Assembly (NCBI GenBank): GCA_949130485.1
Contig: OX422183.1
Location: forward strand, 16,241,812 to 16,305,811
DNA from: Agelas oroides
Lineage: Eukaryota; Porifera; Demospongiae; Agelasida; Agelasidae
Direction: 5' to 3'
Length of the DNA stretch: 64,000 bases
In this document: in pieces, positions 32,134 through 43,240 of the stretch
Numbering within the stretch: the stretch's first letter is position 1
Layout: each line of letters starts with the position of its first letter
The notes under the pieces: model-generated
The model's input: only the letters and a program-made list of their open reading frames with translations
The model's database searches: none
What the model was told of the DNA's origin: nothing
Position numbers and translations under genes: made by a program

Positions 32134-33763
32134 TGTATACGCGGGGAGAGCCTGGTATCTTTTCTACGTAAACATGATGGAATCGAAATAGGACCAACAC
32201 AGAAAGGCAACATTTTGTGCATTGTCTTTGGTACGCACACACACAATTAAGCCTAGCTTCTATCTTTGGTGCTTTTCACGTGACAAAAAATACCAGGCTC
32301 TCCACGCACGGTATAAATGGCCACCGCGTTCAGAGGGTTAATCATGAGTTGTGCTTCCAGAGATGTCAACTGTGATTCCATCTGTGACCAGTGCATATGG
32401 CCTGCCTTGATGAACTGAAGTACCTAAGCAACAAAGAAGTAAAAGAACCAGCAGAAATGAAGGTGCTCACCTGTGCTTCTGAAAGCCACACCCATCCCAT
32501 CAGTGGCAGATCTAGGATTTTGAAAAGGGGGGGGTCCAGTGTGCGCTTGATTGCTATACTTGGCGAAGTGAGGCCATGCAACTTCCCATAGTCCAAGTAT
32601 AGACAGCATAGTGCTGAGTGTTACTAAAAATAACGTTTCCAGTTAAGCACATAAAAATCGTGTACGGTACGATTACGAACGTTCAGCGGAAACTTTTCCT
32701 GGGGAGATGGCAGCAACGTGCAACAAAGACGAGTGCTACTGATTTTGGCAGTACATTACGAAACGTCATCCAAGCGAAGGAAGATGGTCTCTTCCAGTCA
32801 GGATAACTCACCAACGGGGGTGGCGGGTCAGATTCAGCGCAACTATTGTCGGAAGCAGCTCAAACATTCACCGCTCTCAACAACAGCTTGACGTATGCCT
32901 ACCCTATCATTCTCTATGGCAGTAAAATACCTTCTATATCCGAGAAATCTTCGATTTCCAGCTTGCACGCTAATAAGTCGTCGTCGAAGACGAACCACAG
33001 CCATTCCAGCGAAAAAAATGGCACGTGCTGAATACCAGAAATAAATTTGAAAACTATAATTTAGTAACACTCACCATTTTGCCATCTATGTACATTGCAT
33101 GCCCTCTCGCCGAAGTGGCTCGATGCGCCCTTGGCGAAGTGTAATAAATTGCGCAAAGCGTGCCCGCTAGGGGGGTGTGGGGCATGCCCAGGAAAATTTT
33201 TGATTTCAGACCTTCTGAGATCGTTTCTGGTGCCATTTTGGGGTGAAATAGCAAGAGTTGGACAACCTACTGCCAAATCTACTCATTGTGTTTTAAGCCT
33301 GTACAGCTGTAGGCAATGCGCACCTTGGATTCTTGATACAGGAAATTAATCTGGAATTTTAATTATTGAGTTGACATATACATGCGCGTTATTGCTACTG
33401 TGAAGCTTCAGTGTGGCCTCTGTGTATCTCCAGTGTGGGCCGTAGTGTACGTATATAGTTACGTCTGCACAGACTTGCTAAGCATACGCGAAGGCAGCCA
33501 GCCCTTCAAAAGGGGGGTTCCATAGAACCCATGGAACCCCCTCTAGATCCGCAAACCAACACTCAAGACAGCTACCTTCACTGGAAAAGAGAGTATAATC
33601 CAAAGGCCCAAACTTTGCTCCAGCCCTCAAATAGATTCTCATACCAGGGATAGTGGTAGCCTCGTACCCAGGCTGCGTGGGAGGAGAAAGACGGCCTGGT
33701 ATCGACTGCTTGGGCATGTGCGGCTGTTTCCACTATATTTCCATACAATTGTAACGTTTATGT

Positions 33764-34208
33764 AGCTAAGAATCAGCAAGAGATCATTATTTCAGCTTAG
33801 GTGATCAATGAATGACTATAGACAATAATCAGAGTACTTGCTGAAAGCATGGTGTTTTAGATCAAACAGAAAGAGTAATGATCTCCTACGGTTTCAATTT
33901 CTCCACTAAATATCACCTTAACTCACTTGATTATTGCCTTCCAGACCATCTACTGGTTGCAAGCACTTAGACGTTCACCACGGAAACTTGACCCCACAGA
34001 TACTGGTCCACAGTAAACTTAGTAGCTCACACTCTGCGTCCTTGGGTTTGTATTTATTTATCATTATATCTAGCTGCTACAGTCATTCATTGATTACCTA
34101 AGCTTAACCACCAAATTCACCAATTCACCATGCTTTCTGCAAGTTATTGTCTATAGTCATTCATTGATCACCTAAGCTGAAATAATGATCTCTTGCTGAC
34201 TCTTAGCT
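33764..34208. repeat. Inverted-repeat element, 80-bp arms
   Basis: Arms 33764-33855 and 34127-34208 share CAGCAAGAGATCATTATTTC, GTGATCAATGAATGACTATA and CTGAAAGCATGGTG as reverse complements. A third partial copy (GTCATTCATTGATTACCTAA) lies at about 34083. Non-coding, MITE-like. Confidence 0.75.
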
Positions 34209-34339
34209 GTGACCAAATACTACAATAATATATTTTCATATCCTGCCTGACCAGGGGCTGGGTAGGTTGAAGGAATTTGTCTTTGATGGTGAGCCTCACA
34301 AAGTATCTCCAATAATAATATTAGACCAAGAGTATTTTG

Positions 34340-35010
34340 TGTGTTCTCGATATCTGACTGGGAACTCAGGAACGTCCTGGGTTTCCCAGGATACTAAATG
34401 AGAGAGTTCTCCCTGACTAATACCTGGGACAACAACCCAGGAACATCCCGAGTATCTCGGGATACAAACAAAGTATTGCAGAATGTGAGTGTTCTCCTTG
34501 ATTAAAACTTGGGACAACCCTGGTGGAACTACCCGGGACTGTCCTGGGTATCCCGGGATACTTAGTATCTCAGGATCCATGGGACTCCATGCCTGGTGGG
34601 ACTACCAGGGACTGTCCTGGGTATCCCGGGATACTTAGTATCTCGGGATCCATGGGACTCCATGTGCCTGGTGGGACTACCAGGGACTGTCCTGGGTATC
34701 CCGGGATACTTAGTATCTCGGGATCCATGGGACTCCATGCGCCTGGTGGGACTACCCGGGACTGTCCTGGGTATCCCGGGATACTTTGTATCTCGGAATC
34801 CATGGGACTCCATGTGCCTGGTGGGACTACCCGGGACTGTCCTGGGTATCCCGGGATACTTTGTATCTCGGGATCCATGGGACTCCATGTGCCTGGTGGG
34901 ACTACCCGGGACTGTCCTGGGTATCCCGGGATACTTTGTATGTCGGGATCCATGGGACTCCATGTGCCTGGTGGGACTACCAGGGACTGTCCTGGGTATC
35001 CGGGGATACT
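34340..35010. repeat. 75-bp minisatellite
   Basis: The phrase GCCTGGTGGGACTAC begins at 34591, 34666, 34741, 34816, 34891 and 34966, a 75-bp period (the first unit is 2 bp shorter inside). Units contain the palindrome TCCCGGGA. Diverged units extend left to about 34340 and right past 35010. Because 75 is a multiple of three and the unit lacks stops in several frames, long ORFs appear on both strands. I regard them as artefacts. Confidence 0.9.
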
Positions 35011-35728
35011 TAGTACCATGGGTATGATACTGGGGTGTCCTATGTATCCAGGGATGTCCCGAGTTGTCCTGGGACAAGTCATGGCAGTACTGGACATCCC
35101 TCGCATTTTCGCACGTATGGCTGGTTGTACATAGTACTTATGGATCTCACGCTAGGGGTGTGGCAGGGGGTGTGGCTTCAAAATTTTCGCACGCAGCACG
35201 GTTCCTATAAACTATAGTCCCACCACTCTCAATTTGCTTCCGACACCTATGAATTTGGCAATCGTAAGTGACCCCAACGGCGAGAATAACAAGATAACGG
35301 TGTAGCTACCCCGCTTGTACGCAACTCACTCTGTTTATGGTCAAGCACACAAATGACAGCACCTAATAGCGTACTGACTTACTGAAACTAGTTGTTAGCC
35401 GCAAGAAAGCATCTTTTCCTTCGTATACTCGGCGATTATCCTCTACATTCATGGAGTTGAAAGTATTTCAACTGGAAAACGGCTGTATCTTTCGTTGATA
35501 CGGAAATATATCGGATGTATACGTATTGATTATACTGACAATTTCCAAACGTATGCAGGTTTTTCGAGGGTTTTTTCTGGGAATGATCGCACATGCACAA
35601 GCAGTCGATACCAGGCCGTCTTTGGGTACGAGGCAAGGATAGTGGCTGCTGTAAAGGATGGCCTCAGGAGGATCAACTCTATACAAGCACACAATGCCAT
35701 GCAGGACTAAGATTATTGGCATTCTCAA

Positions 35729-36880
35729 TTGTGCAAGACCACCACCAACCTACTCCCACAAGAGAAGAGAGCAATCAGAGATCTGAAGAATGATGACTCC
35801 ATCATCAGTGTTTCAGCTGATAAAGGCAGAGCCACAGTTGTGATGGATTCTTCAAAGTATGATGAGAAGATCAGCTCCATGCTCTCAGACCCCAACAAAT
35901 ACAAAAAGTTGTGCCAGGATCCCACTACACCCCTTAAGACACAAATGAATAGTCTATTTCCCTCAAGAACTCTGAATCTCTGCCTCAGGCAACCTATGAA
36001 AGACTCAGCAGTACCACTGGGAAAGCACCCCTTCTGTATGGCCTCCTGAAAATCCATAAACCAGACATCCCCCTCAGTCTCCTTTACTGGTATTCCCCAG
36101 CCTATCAACTTTTGAAACATCTGGTGCCCATCCTCTCTCCCCTGGTGGGAAAAGTCATCCCAAGTGTGAACAACTCCAGTATTCATGTCAAGACCTCCCT
36201 AAAACACACCTGGTGTCCTTTGATGTGGTGTCCCAGTGGACTTTGCTGTTCACAGATCTATGTATCACTTGCTGACTGCTCCTCACTCTCCCCCAAAGAG
36301 CTCCTGCAGATCCTCCTTTCTGCCCCAATGCGGCATACCTTGCAACCAGAGACCAATTTTTCCAACAGACATTTGGCACAGTCACAGGATCCCCTGTGTC
36401 AGTGCAGTTGCAGACCTTGTTGTGAAACAGAGAGCCCTGTCCATCTACCATCCCCTCCACCTTTCTTGGAAGAGGTACACTGATGAGACTTGTACTGCCC
36501 TCCCAGCTGACGAAGTATAGTTTCATGACCACCTGAACTTGATTGAACCAACCATCCAGTTCACTTTTCAGTTAGAGGGTCAATTGAGTTCAGGTGGTCA
36601 TGAAACTATACTATGGTCATGAAGGCCTTCTTTTTCTGACACTCAGATCATCCACCATCCTGATCCCACACCTGAGACAATGAACAGGCCTAAGGCCATT
36701 GTAGCCCTCCCATATGTGCAACATGTATCTGAGAGAATACAGAGAATTCTGACACCACTTGAAATCCGTACCTGTTTCAAGACTCTGAGATAGCTACTAG
36801 TCCACATGAAAGACCTGGCCAGCTGTCTACTACTGTCTTTGAAAAGCAACCCACACAAATACCTAGCTATTCAGTCTCAT
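35729..36880 (+). pseudogene. Second Penelope-like reverse transcriptase, decayed
   Basis: Fragments in changing frames follow the order of a Penelope-like reverse transcriptase: IRDLKNDDSIISVSADKGRA and TVVMDSSKYDEKI (35772-35860), KHLVPILSPLVGK (36116), LVSFDVVS (motif A, about 36212), FGTVTGSPVSVQLQTL (motif B, about 36370), KRYTDETCTALP (motif C, with YTDE for Y-x-D-D), and RPKAIVALPYVQHVSERIQR near the C-terminus (36688). It comes from a different lineage than PLE-1. I did not find its GIY-YIG domain. Stops, frameshifts and an inserted hairpin show long decay. Confidence 0.7.
36515..36611. repeat. 32-bp-arm hairpin in the decayed reverse transcriptase
   Basis: Arms 36515-36546 (GTATAGTTTCATGACCACCT) and 36580-36611 are reverse complements with two mismatches. 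The first arm is in coding register with the reverse transcriptase and the second is not. This suggests the second arm is a templated inverted copy of the first. Confidence 0.75.
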
Positions 36881-37573
36881 CACTCCTTGCACTCCAGAGC
36901 AGAGAACAAAGTTACAAAAAAGTTTTCCGAACAAAAACAAGCCCATGTAGGGATGGAACCCTCAAAACCAGCCTAACAAGATGGGAACACACCACAACAC
37001 ATTCACACCATCCCTGCAGCAAGAGCACAAACTTTGACTATAAGAGAAAGGCCATATATATGAAGGGTATGGTAAGCAAGGGTGAAAGACAGAGGGGTAA
37101 ATGAACACATGGTCCTACTGACAACAAAGGCACTGAAGAGCTGGGGGTAAAAATGAGGTGCAGTATCCAGCCGTTAACAGTAAGCATAGCCATGCATGTA
37201 GAGTGGACTTTGTAGTGTATGTGCAGTGTGTCTGTTGGAGTGGAAAAATTGAGGTTGTGGTGGTTGGGTGTTATAGGAAAGTTAAACGTTGACAGGTACG
37301 TATGTACGGTTTGTTTTGTGGGTGTGGGCTAAACAGGGTGGTTGGAGTACATGTATGACTGGATGTACGAGTTGTATATCAGTGTGCATGAAGCTCCTTT
37401 TTTGCAGAAGAACGTCTTGTCATAAGGGTGTTGTGATAGTCAGAAGCTCAAACTGTTGTCATGGGACAAAAGTGTACAAAGCCAAGATGTTTCTAAGTAA
37501 AGCTACTTGACTTGACAGTGTATGTCTAATTGTTATTGTGTCTATATACTCAGAATGACTACTCGGGTGCTAA

Positions 37574-38183
37574 TTGCCGAGCGCCTTAGCGTGAGGCTAC
37601 TAATCGTGCAGTGTAGTCAGCTCACGTTTGTATGTATGTATGTATGTATGTATGTATGTATGTATATATATATATATATATATATATCCGTCACACTTTA
37701 ATTGCATGGGCGCAGTTTCTGTAGTCTCATCCCCAGACTACTAGCCACGTGGTACTGGTCCGACCAGGAGGCGATCGAAAGATCGTGCACGTGCGAGAGC
37801 CGAAACGGAGCAGGGGCCACATGGTACTGGTGGGAGCAGGAGGCGATCGACGTGTGAAAAAGATCGTCTGAGAGCCAAAATAGAACAGAAGCAGTCAAAG
37901 CGTGATCGTGCTAGAGAGCGAAGACGGAAACAAAGGGACACTGCATCAGAAGAGAGTAAGGCAAAGGAGAAAGAGTCTGACAGATACTCGCATGACACTA
38001 CACTCACTTCCTGAAACTCTTCAGACGACCATTTTGCCATCTTCATCGCTCTATCTCATCTCCAGCACCTAGCACCTACACTCTACACGTGGTTACAACG
38101 GATATATAGCCCCAGAAATATCTACTTGCAAATTTCCGGATATTCTTCTGCGCGAGGCATACTCTGCGCATGCGTATTCCTAG
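37574..38183 (+). mobile_element. Short Helitron derivative, 610 bp
   Basis: Starts TTGCCGAGCGCCTTAGCGTG and ends TGCGCATGCGTATTCCTAG followed by host T, matching both ends of the Helitron at 42771-50930. The host repeat resumes without duplication at TTGG, as Helitrons do. Inside are a GTAT/TA microsatellite (37631-37687) and a remnant of a basic ORF (37855-38010, KDRLRAKIEQKQSKRDRARE), similar to the Helitron's N-terminal exons. No Rep or helicase, so non-autonomous. Confidence 0.75.
37631..37687. repeat. (GTAT)n(TA)n microsatellite
   Basis: About nine GTAT units followed by about nine TA units, starting roughly 57 bp after the Helitron-type 5' end. Equivalent GTA(C/T) arrays occupy the same relative position at 42190-42230 and 42826-42870. 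Confidence 0.9.
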
Positions 38184-39089
38184 TTGGTAGTAATTAACAC
38201 TTAGAGGCGAGATAGACAGCCAACTTTATATATGGCTAGAGCATGCCTGTGTAATGTTGACTGGCTGGGCAGAAGATGGCCATGCCAATCTACCCTAGTG
38301 CTGGATAACTCCCACTTGGCCAGAAATGATCCCCCACCAGGATCCAGTAACTTCCTATGCATTTAATGCTCAATCTGAGCTGACAGCATACAGAAGAAAA
38401 CAATGATTGAATGCTCATGGACAGCCCAGCTTAGCAACAAAAGTATTCAACACAAACCCAGAAAGTGCTAACTCACTACTGTGGCACACAGTAACATAGA
38501 TAATACGTTAGCACCATGCACATAAGCTGGACTAAGTTTGATGCCATACTTACCAGCTCAGTAAGCGAACAAGAGTGCTAGTCTCGCGGAGCCAGACTCA
38601 CACGAAATAGGGTGCGTAAATGACGTCATAAATTGAGGCGGCGCGCGCGCGGTCGCCACGTAATGTTTTGCCTAACAATGGTGAAAAACCCGGTCCACCC
38701 ACTCACAGGTTGTTCCGAGGTAGTTGGATGTGGACGATTGTGGAAAGGCGAGAGAAAAATGCCAGCGCGGCTTCTTTTCACCATCAGAGCGACTTATATT
38801 CTCCTGATATGGCCAAGAATTGATCCTTGGAGCGAAGGAGGAGGATGTGGCGCACCAAGACTACCATGAACGCGTCTGGTCCAGGCTGTTTCAGTAAGTG
38901 ACACCATCTAGTAGTTGGTCTAGGCTACCATCAAGTTGGTGAAAGTTTCCTGTGAGGCTCACAGAGTCGGTATGTTAGTATTGTTACGCAGTTTACTTTA
39001 TCAGGATAATCTACAAAAAGTAGGTATATAGATTTATGTAGTATATAGTCAGTACAGGGAAAGAGGTATAGTATCCTAGTATTAATTAC

Positions 39090-40532
39090 TTACAAAAATA
39101 TAAGATCACTGTTAAATATATCCTCTGCTATATCTACTTTATCCCATTCAAAAGTATCAGTGTACCCTACATATTCTATAGTTATGATATCTTCACTCAT
39201 GCCAACTATTTCCCCATCATACCACTCCACTATTTTTCTACCATTCAAACCCTCTGGTAATTCCCTCTCCTTCAGCCTTTTCTCTTCCTCTTCTTCAATC
39301 AATACAGTTAATTCTCTCAGAAGATCCTCGGATGTCTTTTTCCGCCCTTTGTGTGACAAGGTGAGGCGCTTTCCACATAGACTTAATCGTACCTCAAGCT
39401 GTTGTTTGAGGATATTTATTTTCGCTGCCTCTATCTGTTTTGGTGTTGCTCCTGCTGCCTTACTGAGTGCATCTTCCAAATCGTTGATATTTGGGATGAT
39501 TTCAATTTTCGACAGCTCCTCTTGCTTTTGGGCTTGTTTTGCCCGCTTCACTCTTGCCTTTTCTTCTTCTGCTTTCCTCATCATTTTTCTCTTCCGCCTG
39601 TGTCCTTCTAATAACTCCTTTTCCTCCCTTATTACTTGGTTACTCCTCTTTTTAGCCAGAATTATTATTTTATCTTTGAAATCTTTGTTCTGTTTCCAGA
39701 ACCAGGGCATGGTGGAGTTTTTTAATACTTCCACCATTCCAGAAACCGTTCTCTGGCTAAAATTGGGAGTGCGCTTTTGAAGCCAGTCATTGAGGCCAAG
39801 GATTCCCTCACAAAGGTCATTGGTGGGTTGAATTTTTGCCAATGCTTTGCGTGTGTCTGTGTCAGGGTTCCATAGCTTCCCCCCAGGAAGCTGCTCCGCT
39901 TTGTAGTTCTTAAGCTTATCGAGCATGCGTTCGGATGCTTTTTTAATTAGCGGGAATGTACATGATTCGTCAAAGTCATCATGACTGTACAAGCGTGATC
40001 GAATTTGGGGTGAGTTTTGGTGGATTCTATGATTCAGTTTTCTGTTTTCCCCATATAGCCGTGGCTCAGATGGAAACACCTTGATTGATGGGTCAAGCAG
40101 TAGTCTTGGGCTGTTTCCAAGAAGCTCCAGGTGTCAGGAAAGTTCAAGGTAATGTACATTCATATCTAGATACATTTTGCCAAGCTTGGTTGATTTCATT
40201 AAAATCATCAGATCAGCATATATCTGATCGTAAATTAAACCGTCTACCTTAAGGAGTGCCAGAGCATGGGGAGTTTTTAAATAGTTTAAAACATCTCTCT
40301 CCAGGTTATTTAACTCCTTGCTGACCTGTAGCACTTCAAGGAATTGGGTTGCCCACCTTGCTAGACATAAAATTCTTCCAGCATTTCTAGATGTTACAAA
40401 GTATCTGCTACCTACTTGTCGAGACAACCTTACAGACAATGTGGCTTTCAGTTCGTCTTCCTCTTCACTTGCATCTCCCACTTCTTCAACCTCCTCAAGT
40501 AGATATTGAAATTTGAAATTTGAAAATAACAA
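39090..40532 (-). pseudogene. Unassigned gene, one in-frame stop
   Basis: One minus-strand frame is open from about 40532 to 39090 except for a single TGA at 40134-40136. Its two parts are 132 and about 345 codons. The upstream part reads AGRILCLARWATQFLEVLQV and LMILMKSTKLGKMYLDMNVH. Downstream come RLYGENRKLNHRIH, QLPGGKLWNPDTDTRKAL, NDLCEGILGLNDWLQKRTPN, then a long charged coiled-coil (about 150 residues, rich in Lys/Glu) and a tail WYDGEIVGMSEDIITIEYVG that could be a small beta-barrel. I recall multi-copy relatives in cnidarian and sponge gene sets with no known function; that is memory, not a search. An acceptor-like site near 40498 suggests a missing upstream exon. A fresh pseudogene, a sequencing error at one base, or stop readthrough are all possible. 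Confidence 0.55.
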
Positions 40533-40539
40533 TTGAATA

Positions 40540-42140
40540 TCAGTGGCTAGTGTTCCAAGTTGCTAGCTAGTGTTATTATTTTCACCATCAAGTACCTCGT
40601 ATCTAGGTGAGTTATAGGATTAGCAACTGACCAGATTACAGAATGACTTCAGCTATAGTCCAAACGGAAGTAGAAACTGCTGCACTTGTAATCTACGCAT
40701 GCTCAGTGTGGGAGTCCTCACATACATTTTCATTTACAGCAGCTCTAGTAATACACACCTTATACTTCTCCTGGAAGCATGCACATTCCCTCTCTATGTT
40801 TTGCATTACACCACCTGACCTTGGCTGTTGCAGCCTTCATCTTATCACCATATATGCTATATCTGAACACGTGCTCAGTTGAGCTTCCAGGGGCATACTT
40901 ACTATGAATAATGTTATTCTAACAAAATGGCGTGTAGCACTAAGAATTAACGTCGGAGTACTTGAGAATCACTGAAGAATAGTTCGAGTTCTAGGATAAT
41001 GATAAGTATTGAGTACAATACCCAGTGATTTATGCTGTTTGTTCGCATTTGAATTGTTGGAATAGCTTCAGCCGTTATTGTGCTATCGTGGTGGAAGGGA
41101 GAAAGAAGAAAGAAGAAGAAGTCAGAAGATAGACGATTTGCCTGTTTTAGCAACCAGCCGGTTTGTTACTTCGGAGATGCTCTCCAGCAAATTTAACAGT
41201 CCCAATGCTCATGGAAGCACTCGATAATGCCTGATAGTGCTCATGGAGGCCTTTGACTAATCTAACGCAGACATTTCGAGCGTGTCATTTGTGCACTTTT
41301 AATGTGGCCACCATTTTTTTTCGGGGTCATCCCTACCATATGCCATGATATGTTCCTCCATGCCAGAGAAAAGTATAGAAGAACAACACATTAGGGGTAA
41401 TGGATACCTCACCCAGTTCATCAGAAGTCAGTCCAAGCCCATCAGAAAATCTAATAGGGTGGACTCTGTAGTCGCGTAAGACACTGCAACAAAATATTTT
41501 ACCCAGTCCTTTTAACTGTTGTGAACCTGTTAGTGGTTTGGAGGTGGAACCACAAGCTACAGTGCAAGCAGGTTGAGGAGGACTAGCCTGGTAAAAATGT
41601 TTGCTGTGTTATCCATGTAGCCATTCCCCTTTACAATGACTACGAGTGGTGTACCAAGTACCATGTGCCTCATGTTCTCTTTCCTCCTCTCCCACACAAG
41701 AGCCTAAGAACAAGGCTAACTAATTAGTTAACACTTGACTATAACACACTGTCAGCTTGCTTGAGGGTAAAATTAATGGGGCAGGTATTGGCTCAGATCA
41801 GGTCGTGTCTTTTCAATACAAATTAACGTACTTGAAGGGGTTGATTACATAGGTGGAAAAAAAACATATTTCTATACTATCATTATTCTAATAGAATGGT
41901 AGATCCTTGTGAAGTGTGCTTCAAATGCAAAGTTTGTATCAGGGTGGCCACTCATTAGAGTACTCTTTGACTGCGCTCTTTCAAAGGTGGCACTCTTTTG
42001 GGAGACTACAGTATACCTTATTACATGAATCAGCTGCAATATTACAAGGTATTGCACAAGTGGGTGAAAGTGTTTTCACAAGCTGAAGGTGAATGAAATG
42101 CAGCCCATGAGAGCTGCAACTGAATAATAAATCTGCTTAC
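40540..42140. other. No supported gene
   Basis: Only chance ORFs. 41128-41220 repeats 2938-3030 (GATAGACGATTTGCC, GATGCT(C/T)TCCAGCAAA), a small dispersed repeat. Nothing else recognisable. Confidence 0.5.
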
Positions 42141-42143
42141 TAA

Positions 42144-42770
42144 TTGGGGCGAGCCTGAGTGAGCCCCACATTAACGTGTTGAACGCAAGCGGTGTCTGTA
42201 TGTATGTATGTATGTATTTGTATGTCGTACCGTAAATACGTCGTACCGTAAATACATTCGTAATTGTTGAATAACAATAGTCGCATTGTGAAAATTTGAA
42301 AATGCATGTGTAGCTATTTATCGGCAGTCTCACAGCCATGGTCTCAACGTAAACCTAAGGGATAAGTGATATGGAACCATCGTGTTCTCAAAATGAAGGT
42401 TCGGGGGTCGTCGACATGGCACCATTGTGTTCTCGAAGTGACCCGCAAAGGACCCCACAAACAACGGAGGAGAAAAGGAAACATAGAATTGAACGTGACA
42501 GAGCACGGAAACAGCAGAGCAAAAAGAACACAGACTGAATAAGCCCAGAACAAAAGATAGAGCAAGGCGTGATTCTCGTGCAGCTGCTGAGGTAGTCAAA
42601 ACCCGTTGAGGTGTGGCCACGCAAGTGAGTGCGAATACACGTCAGTGCACATGCTCCACCTACCCCGGTTACATAAGTTCAAAAGCAATAACCAACCAGA
42701 TTATTGCCCTTCTCTCCTTCATGCCACTGCTTGCTCAGGCTCACCCCACAAATGCAACGCATTCTGCTAG
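42144..42770 (+). mobile_element. Second short Helitron derivative, 627 bp
   Basis: Starts TTGGGGCGAGCCTGAGTGAG and ends AATGCAACGCATTCTGCTAG, a small hairpin (AATGC/GCATT) followed by CTAG. Near the 3' end, CTCAGGCTCACCCCA is the complement of the start. It has a GTAT array at 42190-42230 and a remnant basic ORF (EKRKHRIERDRARKQQSKKN, about 42470-42540). It abuts the large Helitron directly, the two being head to tail. The ends differ from those of the 610-bp copy, so it is a related subfamily. Confidence 0.6.
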
Positions 42771-42825
42771 TTGCCGAGCGCATTAGCGCGAGGCTCTGAA
42801 TGAGGGATCTATTCTCGCAATGTAC

Positions 42826-42870
42826 GTGCGTACGTACGTGCGTACGTACGTATGTACGTACGTACGTACG
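42826..42870. repeat. (CGTA)n microsatellite near Helitron 5' end
   Basis: About eleven GTAC/GTGC-type tetramers, 55 bp after the 5' terminus and 100 bp before the first ATG of the Rep-helicase gene. Confidence 0.9.
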
Positions 42871-42973
42871 TGTCGGTCACGCTCAGGAATGTCAAATTGA
42901 ACTCACGTGCACGCGCTTATGAACTCATGCGTCAAGTGCACTGACACGCGAGGATGCATAGCGATGGTGCACG

Positions 42974-43170
42974 ATGGTGGACAGGGAAGAACGGCGCTTC
43001 TTGACAATGGAGGACGGGGAGGACAGCGCGGCTGAACGCAGCCGACGGTTGGCGACATTGAGAAAGAGAAAGCAACGAAGTGAATGTACAGTAGAAGCCA
43101 AGAGGGCAAGAAGAGAAGAAGAGAAAGTGCAAAAGAAGAAAGCACGTTGTGGAGAGTCTTCACAAGCCAG
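42974..43170 (+). CDS. Helitron Rep-helicase gene, first coding exon
   Basis: ATG at 42974 (or 43007) opens a 65-codon exon ending CACAAGCCAG|GTATAT, phase 2. It encodes a basic, arginine-rich start (AAERSRRLATLRKRKQRSEC, KRARREEEKVQKKKARCGES). Similar Arg/Glu-rich N-termini are common in animal Helitron proteins, and the short derivatives at 37574 and 42144 keep decayed versions. The donor phase matches every mini-exon that follows, so it can splice to any of them. The start choice is by position of the first in-frame ATG. Confidence 0.65.
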
Positions 43171-43240
43171 GTATATATTATGCTCACTTTACATGTTCGT
43201 TAAGTCATGTAATTCGAATTAAGGCACACCCTGTGTTTTG

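Larger units (their letters stand above)
37015..38580 (-). repeat. Family A copy 4, split by a Helitron derivative
   Basis: 37030-37573 is the reverse complement of about 800-1370 of copy 1, and 38184-38575 that of about 445-800. The junction falls at CTAA|TTGG, exactly where the 610-bp Helitron derivative is inserted. Together with copy 3 this gives two independent insertions into the same repeat family. Confidence 0.75.

Noticed and set aside
34523-35134. 203-aa plus-strand ORF and 171-178 aa minus-strand ORFs
   Set aside because: Products of a 75-bp minisatellite whose period is a multiple of three; no independent coding sign.
37855-38010. Independent small basic-protein gene
   Set aside because: It is a decayed piece of the Helitron N-terminal coding region inside a 610-bp derivative, without a proper start or splice partner.
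39160-39780. 206-aa plus-strand ORF
   Set aside because: Antisense of the Lys/Glu-rich coiled-coil of the minus-strand gene, which turns into a Ser/Phe-rich shadow.
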